In this document: positions 9,361-18,035 of the stretch, piece by piece
How the letters are laid out: every line of letters begins with the position of its first letter
How positions within the stretch are numbered: the first letter of the stretch is position 1
Assembly: GCF_000016645.1 (NCBI RefSeq)
Contig: NC_009441.1
Coordinates: 3,596,001-3,660,000 of the forward strand
From: Flavobacterium johnsoniae UW101
GTDB taxonomy: Bacteria; Bacteroidota; Bacteroidia; Flavobacteriales; Flavobacteriaceae
DNA: 64,000 nt
Direction of reading: 5' to 3'
The notes under the pieces: generated by a model
The model's database searches: none
What the model was told of the DNA's origin: nothing
The model's input: the letters and a program-made list of their open reading frames with translations, nothing else
Position numbers and translations under genes: made by a program

Positions 9361-10403
9361 CCTATTTCAAAGTGGAGGTGGCTGTTTCCCGGCGTGGGAA
9401 ATGTTAGATTAATATTAAACTCTGGATCTGCTTTAAAAATGTTCCTTGTAAGTTCATTTTCCTGCGTTATAAAAAATTTGATATTTTTATCGGGATTGGC
9501 GCGAAGCACTTTCACTAAAGTTTCCTTGTTGGGAAGATTTGACCGGTTGTATCCATCTGCTGAAATAATGTAATTTTCGCAGTCAACCAGCTCCAAAAGA
9601 GCATTGCTTGTATTGTACCTGCTTCCGTGATGCGGAATCTGCATATGCTTCAGCTTAATCTTTTCTTCCCCGAATCTTCTTTTAATGGCTGAAGCAAGAA
9701 CATCAGGGTGGCTGTCGGCAGTGAACAGGAACGATTCGCCGTTGAACTGCAGCATAAAGCTGATGCTTGATCCGTTTTCCACAGATGCATCCTTCACTTC
9801 TCTTGAAGTATCGAAATCCTCAATTCTTCTGCCGTAGTCATTACTTCTTATGCTTTTTAAAGATGAAGGCTCCCTATCCCTCATTTTCACTTCCTCATTT
9901 CTCCACAGCTTGAGAAGCGAGTTGTATCTTGCATTGTCGGGAGACAGGATAATCAATTTGGCTCCCCATAAATCAATCAGGGGGTGGCTGTCAGTTATGT
10001 CCTTTTTTACTTGAGAATAGGCTGCAAGGTACTCCCTAAGGGTAATTCCCTGCTTAACATTTTTTAGGTTATTGGTCCGGATGCCGGTGTCATAGTCCCA
10101 GATCGAATAATTGAACCAGAAAGTGGTTCTGGACAGATCCACGGCTTGCAGAAGGTCAGCATCTTTAAGAAGGCGCAGAATTCCCCCTATATGATCATCA
10201 TCAATGTGGGTAATGATCCATATATCAATTATTTCTTTTCTGATGTTGACTATCTCATGCAGTCTCTTTCTGAGCCCTGTCTCATAAAGGCGGCCCTTCT
10301 CGCTGCCGCCGTCAATTAAGATGTTGTGCGTTTTATCATCAGTGCCTTTAAAATTAATATGGATGGCATCCGCACAGCCTGCATCCAGAAAATCAATGTT
10401 CAT
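9357..10403 (-). CDS. Metallo-beta-lactamase-fold hydrolase, AVAST type I-like partner
   Basis: The 348-residue protein carries the binuclear metal site motif THIDDDHIGG (HxDDDH form) near residue 87, an aspartate in FTADSH, and a C-terminal histidine in IPHHGSRYN, as in ComEC-type MBL domains. It has no signal peptide, so it should be cytosolic. The frame begins with a TTG at 10406, but ATG 10403 is the better start. Its 3' end overlaps the protease-STAND gene by four bases. In AVAST type I systems an MBL-fold protein is the first gene before the protease-STAND; its exact substrate is unknown to me. Confidence 0.8.
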   Translation of the reverse strand: MNIDFLDAGCADAIHINFKGTDDKTHNILIDGGSEKGRLYETGLRKRLHEIVNIRKEIIDIWIITHIDDDHIGGILRLLKDADLLQAVDLSRTTFWFNYSIWDYDTGIRTNNLKNVKQGITLREYLAAYSQVKKDITDSHPLIDLWGAKLIILSPDNARYNSLLKLWRNEEVKMRDREPSSLKSIRSNDYGRRIEDFDTSREVKDASVENGSSISFMLQFNGESFLFTADSHPDVLASAIKRRFGEEKIKLKHMQIPHHGSRYNTSNALLELVDCENYIISADGYNRSNLPNKETLVKVLRANPDKNIKFFITQENELTRNIFKADPEFNINLTFPTPGNSHLHFEIG

Positions 10404-10740
10404 CAATGCGATAAAAGTTTTTAGTAAGATTTTTTATAAAATTACAATTATTTGCAGCATATGCAAGACTAAAAGTTCAGACCTGCCAGTCTGGTAATGG
10501 AATGCGATGCCCTGTATTGAAATTATGCTGAGCTTCCAATATTTCAGATCCTTTCGGGCTTCCTTCGCGATTTACTGAACGGCCCATTGTATTGCTCAGC
10601 CAGTCTTACCGCATCATCCTAAGTTTCTCCAATATTAAAGGCATTACTGTTTTGGCAGAATTGTTGATATCCAATAGCCTGTATGACAAGAGCAAAACCG
10701 GAGACACAATTTTTTTAACCCTGCCAAAAATTAATAGACC
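10404..10740. other. Intergenic stretch with a possible gene remnant
   Basis: The gap between divergent genes should hold the promoter of the defence operon, but no clear TAnnTTTG element is visible. On the minus strand an open frame from ATG 10587 to a stop at 10477 encodes 36 residues with protein-like composition (for example GSEILEAQHNFNTG). It could be the tail of a lost gene or chance. Nothing else is evident. Confidence 0.3.
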
Positions 10741-11130
10741 ATGAAAACAGCAGTATTTTCCCTTATTATTTGTTTTATCGCCCTGACCGCACCGGCTCAA
10801 AGCCATACAGAGGCACCTTCTTATATTTCTCCTGACATGGGCATCGCCTACAGGCTTATTCCAACCCATTACATTTCCGCTTTCATTAAACTCGACACAA
10901 GAAATGGACAGCTCTGGCAGCTGCAGTGGGGCACCGATAAAAAGAAGTCCCTGCAGCCCCTTTCCCTGCAAAGCCTGGTTCCTGCCGGACAGGAAAAGAA
11001 CGGAAGGTTCTTCCTCTATCCTACAGCCGATGCGTACACGTTTATCCTCGCAGACCAGCTCGATGGCCGCACTTGGCAGGTCACCTGGTCTGAAAAGGCC
11101 GAGAAGCGGGGGATTTCACCAATACCCTGA
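10741..11130 (+). CDS. Small secreted hypothetical protein
   Basis: A 129-residue product with a clear signal peptide (MKTAVFSLIICFIALTAPAQS, likely cut after AQS). The mature part alternates short strands and polar turns and includes LWQLQWG and WQVTWSEKAE, which suggests a small beta-rich domain. I do not recognise the family. It stands alone between the Avs system and a convergent small gene. G+C rises from here on, which marks the edge of the GC-richer island. Confidence 0.5.
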   Translation: MKTAVFSLIICFIALTAPAQSHTEAPSYISPDMGIAYRLIPTHYISAFIKLDTRNGQLWQLQWGTDKKKSLQPLSLQSLVPAGQEKNGRFFLYPTADAYTFILADQLDGRTWQVTWSEKAEKRGISPIP

Positions 11131-11181
11131 GCCTCCGAGGCAACGTGTTGAGGCAATGCTGCGGGGATTTTTTTTCCCTTG

Positions 11182-11427
11182 CTAGTCCGTCATGACGGCA
11201 TCCAGCAGCCTTTCCCCACTGATGAAAGCCGCAATGTACTGCATCGCTTCTGCTGTCTTATCAGATGGCGTTTCAAAGGTATTGATATGGAACTCCTCGT
11301 CCAGATCCAGTATATGGATGATCTGGGTATATCCTTTTGAAATGAGGGTGCCTTTCAGCCTTATGACGCTGGACTGCTGCTGTGCATCCAGATCTTTCCT
11401 CACTTTGAGCCGTATCGTTTTTTCCAT
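11182..11427 (-). CDS. Hypothetical protein, 81 residues
   Basis: The protein starts at ATG 11427 (MEKTIRLKVRKDLD) and ends in GERLLDAVMTD. It appears to be a soluble two-layer alpha/beta protein: strand (TIRLKV), helix, strands (IIHILDLD, FHINTFE) and a final helix. The longer in-frame start at 11487 adds an unlikely leader and was rejected. The family is unknown. It is on the same strand as the Nramp-like gene but separated from it by a terminator. Confidence 0.45.
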   Translation of the reverse strand: MEKTIRLKVRKDLDAQQQSSVIRLKGTLISKGYTQIIHILDLDEEFHINTFETPSDKTAEAMQYIAAFISGERLLDAVMTD

Positions 11428-11543
11428 TGCAGAGATCTCTTTTTTTTTGTGGCAGATTGCCGTCCAAAAATAGCCATTTGCCCACACATTTCCAGCCGAT
11501 GCGGTGTTAAAACTTACTTAAGGGTTCCGCAGCGCGGAGGCAG

Positions 11544-11575
11544 AAAAAAACCCGATGCCCCGCTGGGGCATCGGG
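11544..11575 (-). terminator. Rho-independent terminator of the Nramp-like operon
   Basis: On the minus strand an 11-bp stem (CCCGATGCCCC and GGGGCATCGGG, 3-base loop) is followed by seven T residues. It lies 40 bases after the Nramp-like stop codon at 11615. Confidence 0.85.
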
Positions 11576-11614
11576 CTTGTCCCCGTCCGCCGGGCCGCCT
11601 GATGGCGCATCCCC

Positions 11615-12877
11615 CTAGAAAAAAAGGAAGTAGAGCAGCGCAAAAGCCGCCGCCGACATGATGATAAGGGCAATGGCACCCAATGCGTTTGAAAGCATCG
11701 AATTGGTGTTTTCGCCCATTATTTTCCTATTGCTGCCGATATGCAGGACCACCGCAACCATCACCGGCGCAGTCAGCCCATAGCAGACCGCCGTGTAGAG
11801 CAGCGCCTGTATCGCGCTGATCCCGAAAAAGTCAAGCCCTACGCTGACCGCCAGCGAGAAGATTATGGAAATGTAAAACAGCCTGGCCTTATGGAATTTC
11901 TTATCAAGGCCCGTTTTCCAGCCGAAGGTCTCCGCCAGCATATAGGACTGCGAGCCCGCAAGAACCGGTATGGACAGAAATCCAGTCCCCAGAACGCCCG
12001 CCGCGAAGATAAGATAGGTCAGCCTGCCCGTCAGGGGCTCAAGGGCCGCCGCCGCCTGCGCCACCGTATCGATCCGGCGTATGCCGGCAGGATAAAGCAC
12101 GCTTCCCGCAGTGAGTATGATAAAAAACATGACCAGATTGGAAAGCAGCATCCCCGCATTTACATCCTTTCTCATATCGGCCAGACTGCGCCTGCCCAAA
12201 GCGGGGTCCTGCCTGCCGTGGGCCGCATCCTCCGCTTCCATGGTGGCCTGCCAGAAGAAGAGGTAGGGCGAAATCGTCGTGCCGAATATGGCCACCAGTA
12301 TCAGGATAAAATCCTTATTCAGGGCAATTGTCGGTATAAAGGCATTGCGTGCGACAGCCACCCAGTCCTGGTCCATCATAAAGGGCACCGCCATGTAAAG
12401 CAGCAGCGAAAGGCAGAGCCACTTTAGGATATTGGCGATCTTCCGATACGGAAAGGCGATGATTGCAGCTATCAGCACCGCCGTGATGCAGAGGCAGAAG
12501 GCCGGCACCGGCACAGCGGGGAAAATCATGTTTGCCACCGCAGCCATGCCTTCTATGTTGGCCCCGATGTTCAGGGTAATGGCGGGAAAGCTCATCAGCA
12601 GCACGCCGTAGAGCAGCCCCTTTGGATAATGCTCCCTGATGGTCAGGGTGAGGCCCCTGCCGGTAACCAGTCCGATCCTGGCGCACATTCCCTGGATGGC
12701 GGCCATCAGCGGGAAAGTCAGCAGCGCGGTCCATAAGGTCGCAAGGCCCGTCTGGGCGCCCGCCTGCGAATAGGTTGCGATTCCCGAAGGGTCGTCATCG
12801 CTGGCCCCCGTAATAAGGCCCGGACCAAGCGCTTTTGCCATTTCCTTTATTGCTGATGTTATTTTAGCGCTTCCCAT
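11615..12877 (-). CDS. Nramp-related divalent metal transporter with altered metal site
   Basis: A 420-residue protein with about 11 membrane helices. It begins with LGPGLITGASDDDPSGIATYSQ, the Nramp helix-1 signature in which the canonical DPGN has become DPSG. In helix 6 the usual MPH-containing stretch is replaced by GTTISPYLFFWQA, so the methionine that selects transition metals is absent. Known Nramp-related transporters lacking these residues (the NRMT clade) carry magnesium, so manganese or iron import should not be assumed. ATG 12877 is chosen; it overlaps the end of the upstream 71-residue gene by 14 bases. A longer start at 12943 would overlap that gene far more. Confidence 0.8.
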   Translation of the reverse strand: MGSAKITSAIKEMAKALGPGLITGASDDDPSGIATYSQAGAQTGLATLWTALLTFPLMAAIQGMCARIGLVTGRGLTLTIREHYPKGLLYGVLLMSFPAITLNIGANIEGMAAVANMIFPAVPVPAFCLCITAVLIAAIIAFPYRKIANILKWLCLSLLLYMAVPFMMDQDWVAVARNAFIPTIALNKDFILILVAIFGTTISPYLFFWQATMEAEDAAHGRQDPALGRRSLADMRKDVNAGMLLSNLVMFFIILTAGSVLYPAGIRRIDTVAQAAAALEPLTGRLTYLIFAAGVLGTGFLSIPVLAGSQSYMLAETFGWKTGLDKKFHKARLFYISIIFSLAVSVGLDFFGISAIQALLYTAVCYGLTAPVMVAVVLHIGSNRKIMGENTNSMLSNALGAIALIIMSAAAFALLYFLFF

Positions 12878-13079
12878 TTCTGCTGCTTTTTTTAGATCTT
12901 CTATAGATGATGACAGCCGACAGCAGATACGCCAGGGTAACAATGGGAGTCATGATATTAAGGGCCTTCGCCGTTTCCGGGATTCCCCCTTCTGAAAAAT
13001 AGAGCGCGGCATTCGAAGCGAGCGCAGCCGCCAGCAGCAGCATTGCCGCCGCATAGAGCGCTTTGGATATTTTCTGCAT
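12864..13079 (-). CDS. Small two-helix membrane protein
   Basis: The product has 71 residues, two predicted membrane helices (residues about 7-28 and 42-60) and a strongly basic tail (RRSKKSSRNGKR). Its stop lies inside the start region of the Nramp-related gene (14-base overlap), so translation is probably coupled. By position it may be an accessory subunit or small regulator of the transporter; the sequence itself gives no family. Confidence 0.55.
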   Translation of the reverse strand: MQKISKALYAAAMLLLAAALASNAALYFSEGGIPETAKALNIMTPIVTLAYLLSAVIIYRRSKKSSRNGKR

Positions 13080-13305
13080 AATGTAATTCTAAAATTTTTG
13101 AAAAGCCAAACGGCATGCCCCTGCATCCGTCCATGGCTTGCGCTTTGCCGTCCTTATGGCGGCGGGCGGCGCATGGAAAGCGCAGAAATGGCGGCCGGGC
13201 TCAGACGCTGATGCGCGAGCCCCGCCTGCAGCGGTCTGGACGTGAATGGAAGTGCGGAAGCTGCAGCAGGTATGCGCAGATCCGCTCCTATGGCCCCTCT
13301 GAACC

Positions 13306-13632
13306 CTAGGAGGATAAAAAGCGGCCAGTCTGCGGAGGCTGCCAGATGGAGCAGCGGAAGGCGCAATAGGCTTTAGGCCTGATATAGCCTGCGCATGGGA
13401 AAGGTGACCAAGGCGGCACGGGAGCCTGCAGCGCAGCGGCAGGCGCAAGAGCCGGCATGCTGCGGCAGCACAGGCAGGTGCAGAACGGACAGCACGCATC
13501 GGCAGGCTGAAAACTGCCCGAAGCCATGCTCAAAGCGGGGTGCGCCCCACGCGAAGAGCCCGCTCCCTTCTCGCACGGAATGCTGGAAAGGGCGACTATG
13601 ATCAGGGCCAGTATGCTGCAGATGAATTTCAC
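13306..13632 (-). CDS. DUF6660-like small exported cysteine-rich protein
   Basis: The 108-residue protein has a signal sequence (MKFICSILALIIVALSSIPC) followed by CCPFCTCLCC and a C-terminal CSIWQPPQ segment. The same order (signal ending in PC, a CSPF-type cysteine block, and a final IWQPP) appears in the gene at 62643 of this window, which supports a real family; I recognise it as DUF6660-like. Such proteins occur beside metal-handling genes in Bacteroidetes and may bind metal through cysteines. The upstream 226 bases (13080-13305) toward the membrane protein hold no convincing gene. Confidence 0.55.
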   Translation of the reverse strand: MKFICSILALIIVALSSIPCEKGAGSSRGAHPALSMASGSFQPADACCPFCTCLCCRSMPALAPAAALQAPVPPWSPFPCAGYIRPKAYCAFRCSIWQPPQTGRFLSS

Positions 13633-13838
13633 GGAACTAAAATTAGCAAATTATGCCATGCGCACCCTTATATAATCTAAATTTTTCAATTATAAAATTC
13701 TCGGCCTCCATGCCTCCATTATCTGCCGCCTTTCCCGCGGCGCCGGAGATTATTTTTAAGAAAAAGCATAACCCGTAAAGCGCTGTATGCAAGCGAATTG
13801 AAGCGTGCAGGATTCCTCCCGCCGCTATTGGAGGGGCG

Positions 13839-13876
13839 AAAATTCAGGATGATTACAAAATTGGATTGTAAACTTT
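13839..13876 (+). promoter_or_regulatory. Shared upstream element, copy 1
   Basis: AAAATTCAG (13839-13847), eight bases, CAAAATTG (13856-13863), three bases, then TGTAAACTTT (13867-13876). The same arrangement occurs at 17197 and 19410. The right part also forms an inverted repeat (TTACAA, seven bases, TTGTAA). It lies in the 316-base gap before the PAP2-EptA operon and probably binds the regulator encoded at 17361. Nothing else is seen in that gap. Confidence 0.7.
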
Positions 13877-13948
13877 CGGCAAAAATAATCCGATATGTTT
13901 TGCCCTGGTTAAGCCAATGTAAAGCCATCATTAACTAAGTCCTAGACA

Positions 13949-14848
13949 ATGCGCCAGCTATTCCTTGAAGATGCCGATGGGGGCATCCAGAAAATCAGGT
14001 CCGAAAAGGTGAATCCCTTGATGGATATTTATGTCTCATTCAATTTCTCCAGGCTGCGTCCATCGCTTTTCGTCCTGCCTGCGCTCCTGCTGCTGCTCAT
14101 CGCCGCATTCCTGTTCATGCTTGATGCGCTGCGCGCGGAATCCTACATCATGGTCCAGCGGGAATATTTCTTCCTGCTCAATTCGGCCCTGTCCAGATAT
14201 CCCGAAGTGCAGTACAATCTCACCGAAACCGGAAATGCGCTGGTGGTGGTTTCCCTGCTCAGCATTTTTGTGCTCCACGCCCCGAAAATATGGGAATGCC
14301 TTGCCTCCGCCCTCCTGGTTTCCTGCCTGCTTTCCAGCCTGCTGAAAAAAATCTTCCATGTCCCAAGGCCGGCGGCTTTTTATGATACCGGCAGCTTTAC
14401 CATAATCGGAAAGGTCCTGTCCGGGCAGAGCAGCCTGCCGTCCGGGCACTCCATCACCATTTTTACGGCGCTTTCCCTCCTGATGTTTGCCTTCATGCCT
14501 GCAAGATTGAGGCACAGGATCTTATGGTGCGCGGCTTTTGTGGCCGCTGGAATCGCGCTCATCCTCACACGTGTGGCCGTGGGCGCCCATTACCCTATTG
14601 ATGTTCTTATCGGGGGCATCTTGGGATACTGCTGCGCCCTTGCCGGAATTTTCATCTCCCTGCGCCTGCGCATCTGGAAATGGATAGGCTGCAGAAGATA
14701 CTATCCCTTCTTCATCATTGGCTTTACGGTGTGCTGGCTTGCGCTGGCCGGAAAGATCCTGCAGGAGAACCTATTGGTATTTTACATCTCAATTGCCGCA
14801 TTATCCGTATCTTTATTTAAAATAACCGCCGCATATGTTAAAAGGTAG
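13949..14848 (+). CDS. PAP2-family membrane phosphatase
   Basis: A membrane phosphatase with the three PAP2 motifs: KKIFHVPRP, SLPSGH, and TRVAVGAHYPID. About six to eight helices are visible. PAP2 enzymes remove phosphate from lipid phosphates; beside an EptA-like gene the likely substrates are lipid A 1-phosphate, undecaprenyl diphosphate or phosphatidate, which the sequence cannot separate. Two starts are possible: ATG 13949, or ATG 14021, which places the first helix near the N-terminus and drops a polar 24-residue leader. The 3' end overlaps the next gene by 14 bases. The upstream element at 13839 suggests control by the local two-component system. Confidence 0.85.
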   Translation: MRQLFLEDADGGIQKIRSEKVNPLMDIYVSFNFSRLRPSLFVLPALLLLLIAAFLFMLDALRAESYIMVQREYFFLLNSALSRYPEVQYNLTETGNALVVVSLLSIFVLHAPKIWECLASALLVSCLLSSLLKKIFHVPRPAAFYDTGSFTIIGKVLSGQSSLPSGHSITIFTALSLLMFAFMPARLRHRILWCAAFVAAGIALILTRVAVGAHYPIDVLIGGILGYCCALAGIFISLRLRIWKWIGCRRYYPFFIIGFTVCWLALAGKILQENLLVFYISIAALSVSLFKITAAYVKR

Positions 14849-16355
14849 TCTTCCGGCAGCCCGTCTGGCGGCTTTAGCAAGCCTGGCCAACTGCATATTT
14901 TTCCATATCCCCTTCTTCGCTTTTGTGGTCGGGAACCTCAATTACGCGGGATTCAGCGGCATGATGACCATAGCCAGCCTCATCCTGCTGATGCTTGTGC
15001 TGGATTTCCTGGTCTTCTATCTGCTGGTCTACCTTGCCGGACTTATCGGCAGAATTATCATTTCGCTTTTTTTTGCCCTCAGCGCGGCGGCCCTGTATTT
15101 TATCAATGCCTACAGCGTGATCATAGACGAAAGCATGATCGGGAATATCCTCAACACCAATTATGCGGAATCAAGCGCCTATTTTTCTATCACCCTGGCC
15201 CTCTATGTGCTCGTGCTCGGGATACTTCCCTCGGCGGCGCTCTTGAGGATCAGGACCGTAAAAGAGCCCCTTAAAAGGTTTGCAGCGCTCTGTTCGGGAA
15301 GCTTTCTCATTGCGCTTGCACTGGTTTTTATCAATTCTGCCGGCTGGCTTTGGATCGACAAGAATTCCAAAAAATTGGGAGGCCTGGCAATGCCTTGGTC
15401 CTATGCGGTCAACACCACTCTTTTCTACGTGCACCAGTATAAGAAAAACCAGAAGGAAATCCTTCTTCCCGATGCCCGCATCAGCAGCAGGAAGAAATCC
15501 ATTGTGGTGCTGGTCATCGGGGAATCCGCAAGAAAGGCCAATTTCTCCCTGTACGGCTATCCGAAGAACACCAATCCGATGCTTGCAGACATAGAAAATG
15601 TGCACCCTTTGGACGCGGTTTCCGCCGCAACCTACACCACGGCCGGGGTAAAGGCGATCCTGGATTACAAAAAGACGGATGAGCTGTACGAAATACTGCC
15701 CAACTACCTCTTCCGGAACAATGTGGAGGTCATATGGAGGACCGCCAACTGGGGAGAGCCGCCGCTGCACATCAAAAATTACCAGGACAGGAAATACCTT
15801 GGCGCAGCCTGCAGGGGAAAAGCCTGCGGCTATGACGAAATCCTGCTGGCGCTTTTCAAAGAGCAGATACTGGCCAGCAGAAAAGACAAGATACTCCTGG
15901 TGCTGCATACCAGCACCAGCCACGGCCCGAATTACAGCGCCAAGTATCCGGCAGGCTTCCGGAAGTTCAGTCCGGTCTGTAGCAGCGTCGAGCTTGCCGA
16001 CTGCTCAAAGCAGGAACTGATGAACGCCTACGACAATACGATAGTCTATACCGATTACCTGCTCAGCCGCGTGATCCAGAACCTGAAAGAGCTCAAGGAA
16101 TTTGACAGCACCATGATTTTTGTTTCCGACCACGGAGAGTCCCTCGGGGAAAACAATCTCTACATGCACGGCCTTCCGATGAGCATTGCCCCGAAGGAGC
16201 AGTTCGAGATACCCTTTATTGTCTGGGCATCGCCCGGCTCAAAAAAGCTGAAGGCCAATAAAACGGTGACCCAGTACCATGTCTTTCACAGCGTGCTGAA
16301 CTTTCTGGATGTGGAAAGCCCCATCTACGACGAAAATATGAACATTTACCGATAG
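14835..16355 (+). CDS. eptA: EptA/MCR-like phosphoethanolamine transferase
   Basis: Residues 1-180 hold five membrane helices and residues about 215-506 a periplasmic alkaline-phosphatase-fold domain. Visible signatures are GESARKANFSLYGY (metal-ligand glutamate), ATYTTAG (nucleophilic threonine region), HTSTSHGPNY, and SDHGESLGENNLYMHG (aspartate-histidine metal pair). These fit enzymes that move phosphoethanolamine from phosphatidylethanolamine to lipid A or another surface glycan, which weakens binding of cationic peptides. The length of 506 is close to the family norm near 540. It is translationally coupled to the PAP2 gene, so dephosphorylation and head-group addition may act on the same lipid. 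Confidence 0.85.
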   Translation: MLKGSLPAARLAALASLANCIFFHIPFFAFVVGNLNYAGFSGMMTIASLILLMLVLDFLVFYLLVYLAGLIGRIIISLFFALSAAALYFINAYSVIIDESMIGNILNTNYAESSAYFSITLALYVLVLGILPSAALLRIRTVKEPLKRFAALCSGSFLIALALVFINSAGWLWIDKNSKKLGGLAMPWSYAVNTTLFYVHQYKKNQKEILLPDARISSRKKSIVVLVIGESARKANFSLYGYPKNTNPMLADIENVHPLDAVSAATYTTAGVKAILDYKKTDELYEILPNYLFRNNVEVIWRTANWGEPPLHIKNYQDRKYLGAACRGKACGYDEILLALFKEQILASRKDKILLVLHTSTSHGPNYSAKYPAGFRKFSPVCSSVELADCSKQELMNAYDNTIVYTDYLLSRVIQNLKELKEFDSTMIFVSDHGESLGENNLYMHGLPMSIAPKEQFEIPFIVWASPGSKKLKANKTVTQYHVFHSVLNFLDVESPIYDENMNIYR

Positions 16356-16392
16356 GATCAACAACCGGCCTCGGCCATAAAAATAATTTCAT

Positions 16393-17043
16393 ATGAATGG
16401 AACAGTATTTATCAACCGGCTCAGCAACAGGTCAAGGCTGGCAATTTCCGCTTCGGCGGGGCTGCTCACGGCCCTTGTCCTTGAGATAGGAACCAGCAGG
16501 CCTTCGGTGCACATCATGGCGGTCTGGCTGGCTTTTTCGCTAACCCAGCTGTTTTTCTCCTGGTTCACCATATTCACCTGCCGTGTGGCCGAGCTCAAGA
16601 AGAACGCCAAAGACCAGGACTCGGGACGCGCTGTGCTGTCCCTGTTCATGCTACTTACAACGGCAGTAAGCCTTCTGGGCATAGTGCTGCTGTATGTTTC
16701 AGCCGACCAGAAGACTGGTTCCGAGCTGGCGCTGCACGTGGTGATGACGCTCTCATCGGTGGGAACTGCCTGGGCGGTGGTCCATACCACCTTTGCCTTC
16801 AAATACGCCAACCTCCACTATTCGCTCAACGGCCTTGATTTTCCCGGAAAAGGCGAACCTGACTATCTGGACTTTGTCTATTTCTCATTTGTGATCGGCA
16901 CCACTTTCCAGGTATCGGATGTCGCCATACTGGACAGGAAGATAAGGAGGACCGCACTGGTGCACGGCGTGCTTTCCTTTATGTTCAACACCACCATACT
17001 GGCATTGAGCATCAATATTATTTCCAGCATGGTCCAGCGCTGA
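16393..17043 (+). CDS. DUF1345 family membrane protein
   Basis: The 216-residue protein has five or six helices and the family signature DYLDFVYFSFVIGTTFQVSDV, with HTTFAFKYANLHY upstream, all characteristic of DUF1345. Its biochemical role is unknown. It follows the EptA-like gene by 37 bases on the same strand and is likely the last gene of the PAP2-EptA operon, so a role in envelope maintenance is a reasonable inference but not shown by sequence. Confidence 0.8.
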   Translation: MNGTVFINRLSNRSRLAISASAGLLTALVLEIGTSRPSVHIMAVWLAFSLTQLFFSWFTIFTCRVAELKKNAKDQDSGRAVLSLFMLLTTAVSLLGIVLLYVSADQKTGSELALHVVMTLSSVGTAWAVVHTTFAFKYANLHYSLNGLDFPGKGEPDYLDFVYFSFVIGTTFQVSDVAILDRKIRRTALVHGVLSFMFNTTILALSINIISSMVQR

Positions 17044-17097
17044 AAAATAAAGCCTTACAAGAACATTTATATGTTCCCAAACCGTGTTTTTTTTGAT

Positions 17098-17144
17098 CTG
17101 ATTCTCCCGGCATCCAGTTTTCATGGCTGGGGGAATCTTTATCA
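17098..17144 (+). terminator. Probable terminator hairpin
   Basis: An imperfect inverted repeat (GATTCTCCCGGC paired with GCTGGGGGAATC) with a 14-base loop lies 55 bases after the DUF1345 gene and before the element at 17197. The stem has mismatches and the following T-run is short, so this is tentative. Confidence 0.4.
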
Positions 17145-17196
17145 AAGCCCGGATAGGTTAAGGCAGTTTTTGAGGCAAAAAAACACGCTGCAGGCA

Positions 17197-17245
17197 AAAA
17201 TTCAGAATTAATTCAAAATTGAGCCGTATTATTACAGACTGTAAT
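17197..17245 (+). promoter_or_regulatory. Shared upstream element, copy 2 (before the two-component genes)
   Basis: AAAATTCAG (17197-17205), eight bases, CAAAATTG (17214-17221) match the copies at 13839 and 19410. The third block of those copies is not kept; instead a perfect inverted repeat TTACAG-A-CTGTAA lies at 17232-17244. Its place 116 bases before the response-regulator ATG suggests autoregulation. The rest of the 17044-17360 gap holds only the hairpin above. Confidence 0.65.
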
Positions 17246-17360
17246 ATATAAACGGCCCCGCCGTTTAAAAAAAAATGATGCCCCGCAGCGCACATATTGC
17301 CATAAATTCTTAAATTTAGTGGGCATATGCACTGTCATGGGGCGGTAAGAAAATGGCATC

Positions 17361-18035
17361 ATGAAAATTTTAATCATAGAAGACGAACAGGATATCGCTC
17401 AAAGCATACAGAGCTATTTCAAGGACAACGGCGTAAAATGCGAAACGGCGCACAATTATGTGCAGGCCATCCATAAGATCGACAATTATGACTACGACTG
17501 CATACTTCTTGATCTTGGCCTTCCCGACGGGGACGGTTTTGACATCCTCAGGGAGCTGCGAAGCAAAGACAAGACCGACGGGGTGATAATCATTTCGGCA
17601 AAAGAGACCCTGGAAACAAGGCTGGAAAGCTTCAGCCTTGGCGCCGACGACTACCTCACCAAACCCTTCCACCTTGCCGAACTGCTGGTAAGGATGCAGG
17701 CGCTGGTGCGCCGCAGGAACTTCAAGGGTAGCAACAGCGTGGTGTTCCAGGAGATCAGGATTGAAGTGTTCACCAAAACCGTGCTGGTCAATGGCCAAAA
17801 GCTCGAACTGACCAGAAAGGAGCTCAACCTTCTGCTGTTCCTGATCGGCAACAATGACAAGGTCCTCTCAAAGGCAGCCATCGCCGAGCACCTATCGGGC
17901 GACATGGCCGATATGCTCGACAGCCATGACTTCATATATGCGCACATCAAAAACCTCAAAAAGAAACTCGCCAAAGCCGGATCGGGCGACTACATTAAAA
18001 CCGTTTACGGCGAAGGATACAAATGGGAAAAATGA
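17361..18035 (+). CDS. OmpR-family response regulator
   Basis: The protein has 224 residues. The receiver domain (1-115) has the acidic residues EDE at 7-9, phosphoacceptor Asp51 in LLDLGLPDGDG and Lys101 in LTKPF. The C-terminal half is a winged-helix DNA-binding domain (LTRKELNLLLFL, IYAHIKNLKKKL, VYGEGYKW). It overlaps the sensor kinase gene by 13 bases. The neighbours modify envelope lipids and share an upstream element, so this regulator probably controls them, in the manner of PmrA or PhoP-like systems; that link is inference. Confidence 0.9.
   Translation: MKILIIEDEQDIAQSIQSYFKDNGVKCETAHNYVQAIHKIDNYDYDCILLDLGLPDGDGFDILRELRSKDKTDGVIIISAKETLETRLESFSLGADDYLTKPFHLAELLVRMQALVRRRNFKGSNSVVFQEIRIEVFTKTVLVNGQKLELTRKELNLLLFLIGNNDKVLSKAAIAEHLSGDMADMLDSHDFIYAHIKNLKKKLAKAGSGDYIKTVYGEGYKWEK

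Noticed and set aside
11741..12427. Plus-strand frame of 228 codons over the Nramp-like gene
   Set aside because: It is rich in Arg, His and Gln with no domain, as expected of an antisense shadow in GC-rich DNA.
17250..17266. Hairpin AAACGG-CCCCG-CCGTTT as a terminator
   Set aside because: It is followed by A residues, not T, and lies between an operator-like element and the gene it would serve.
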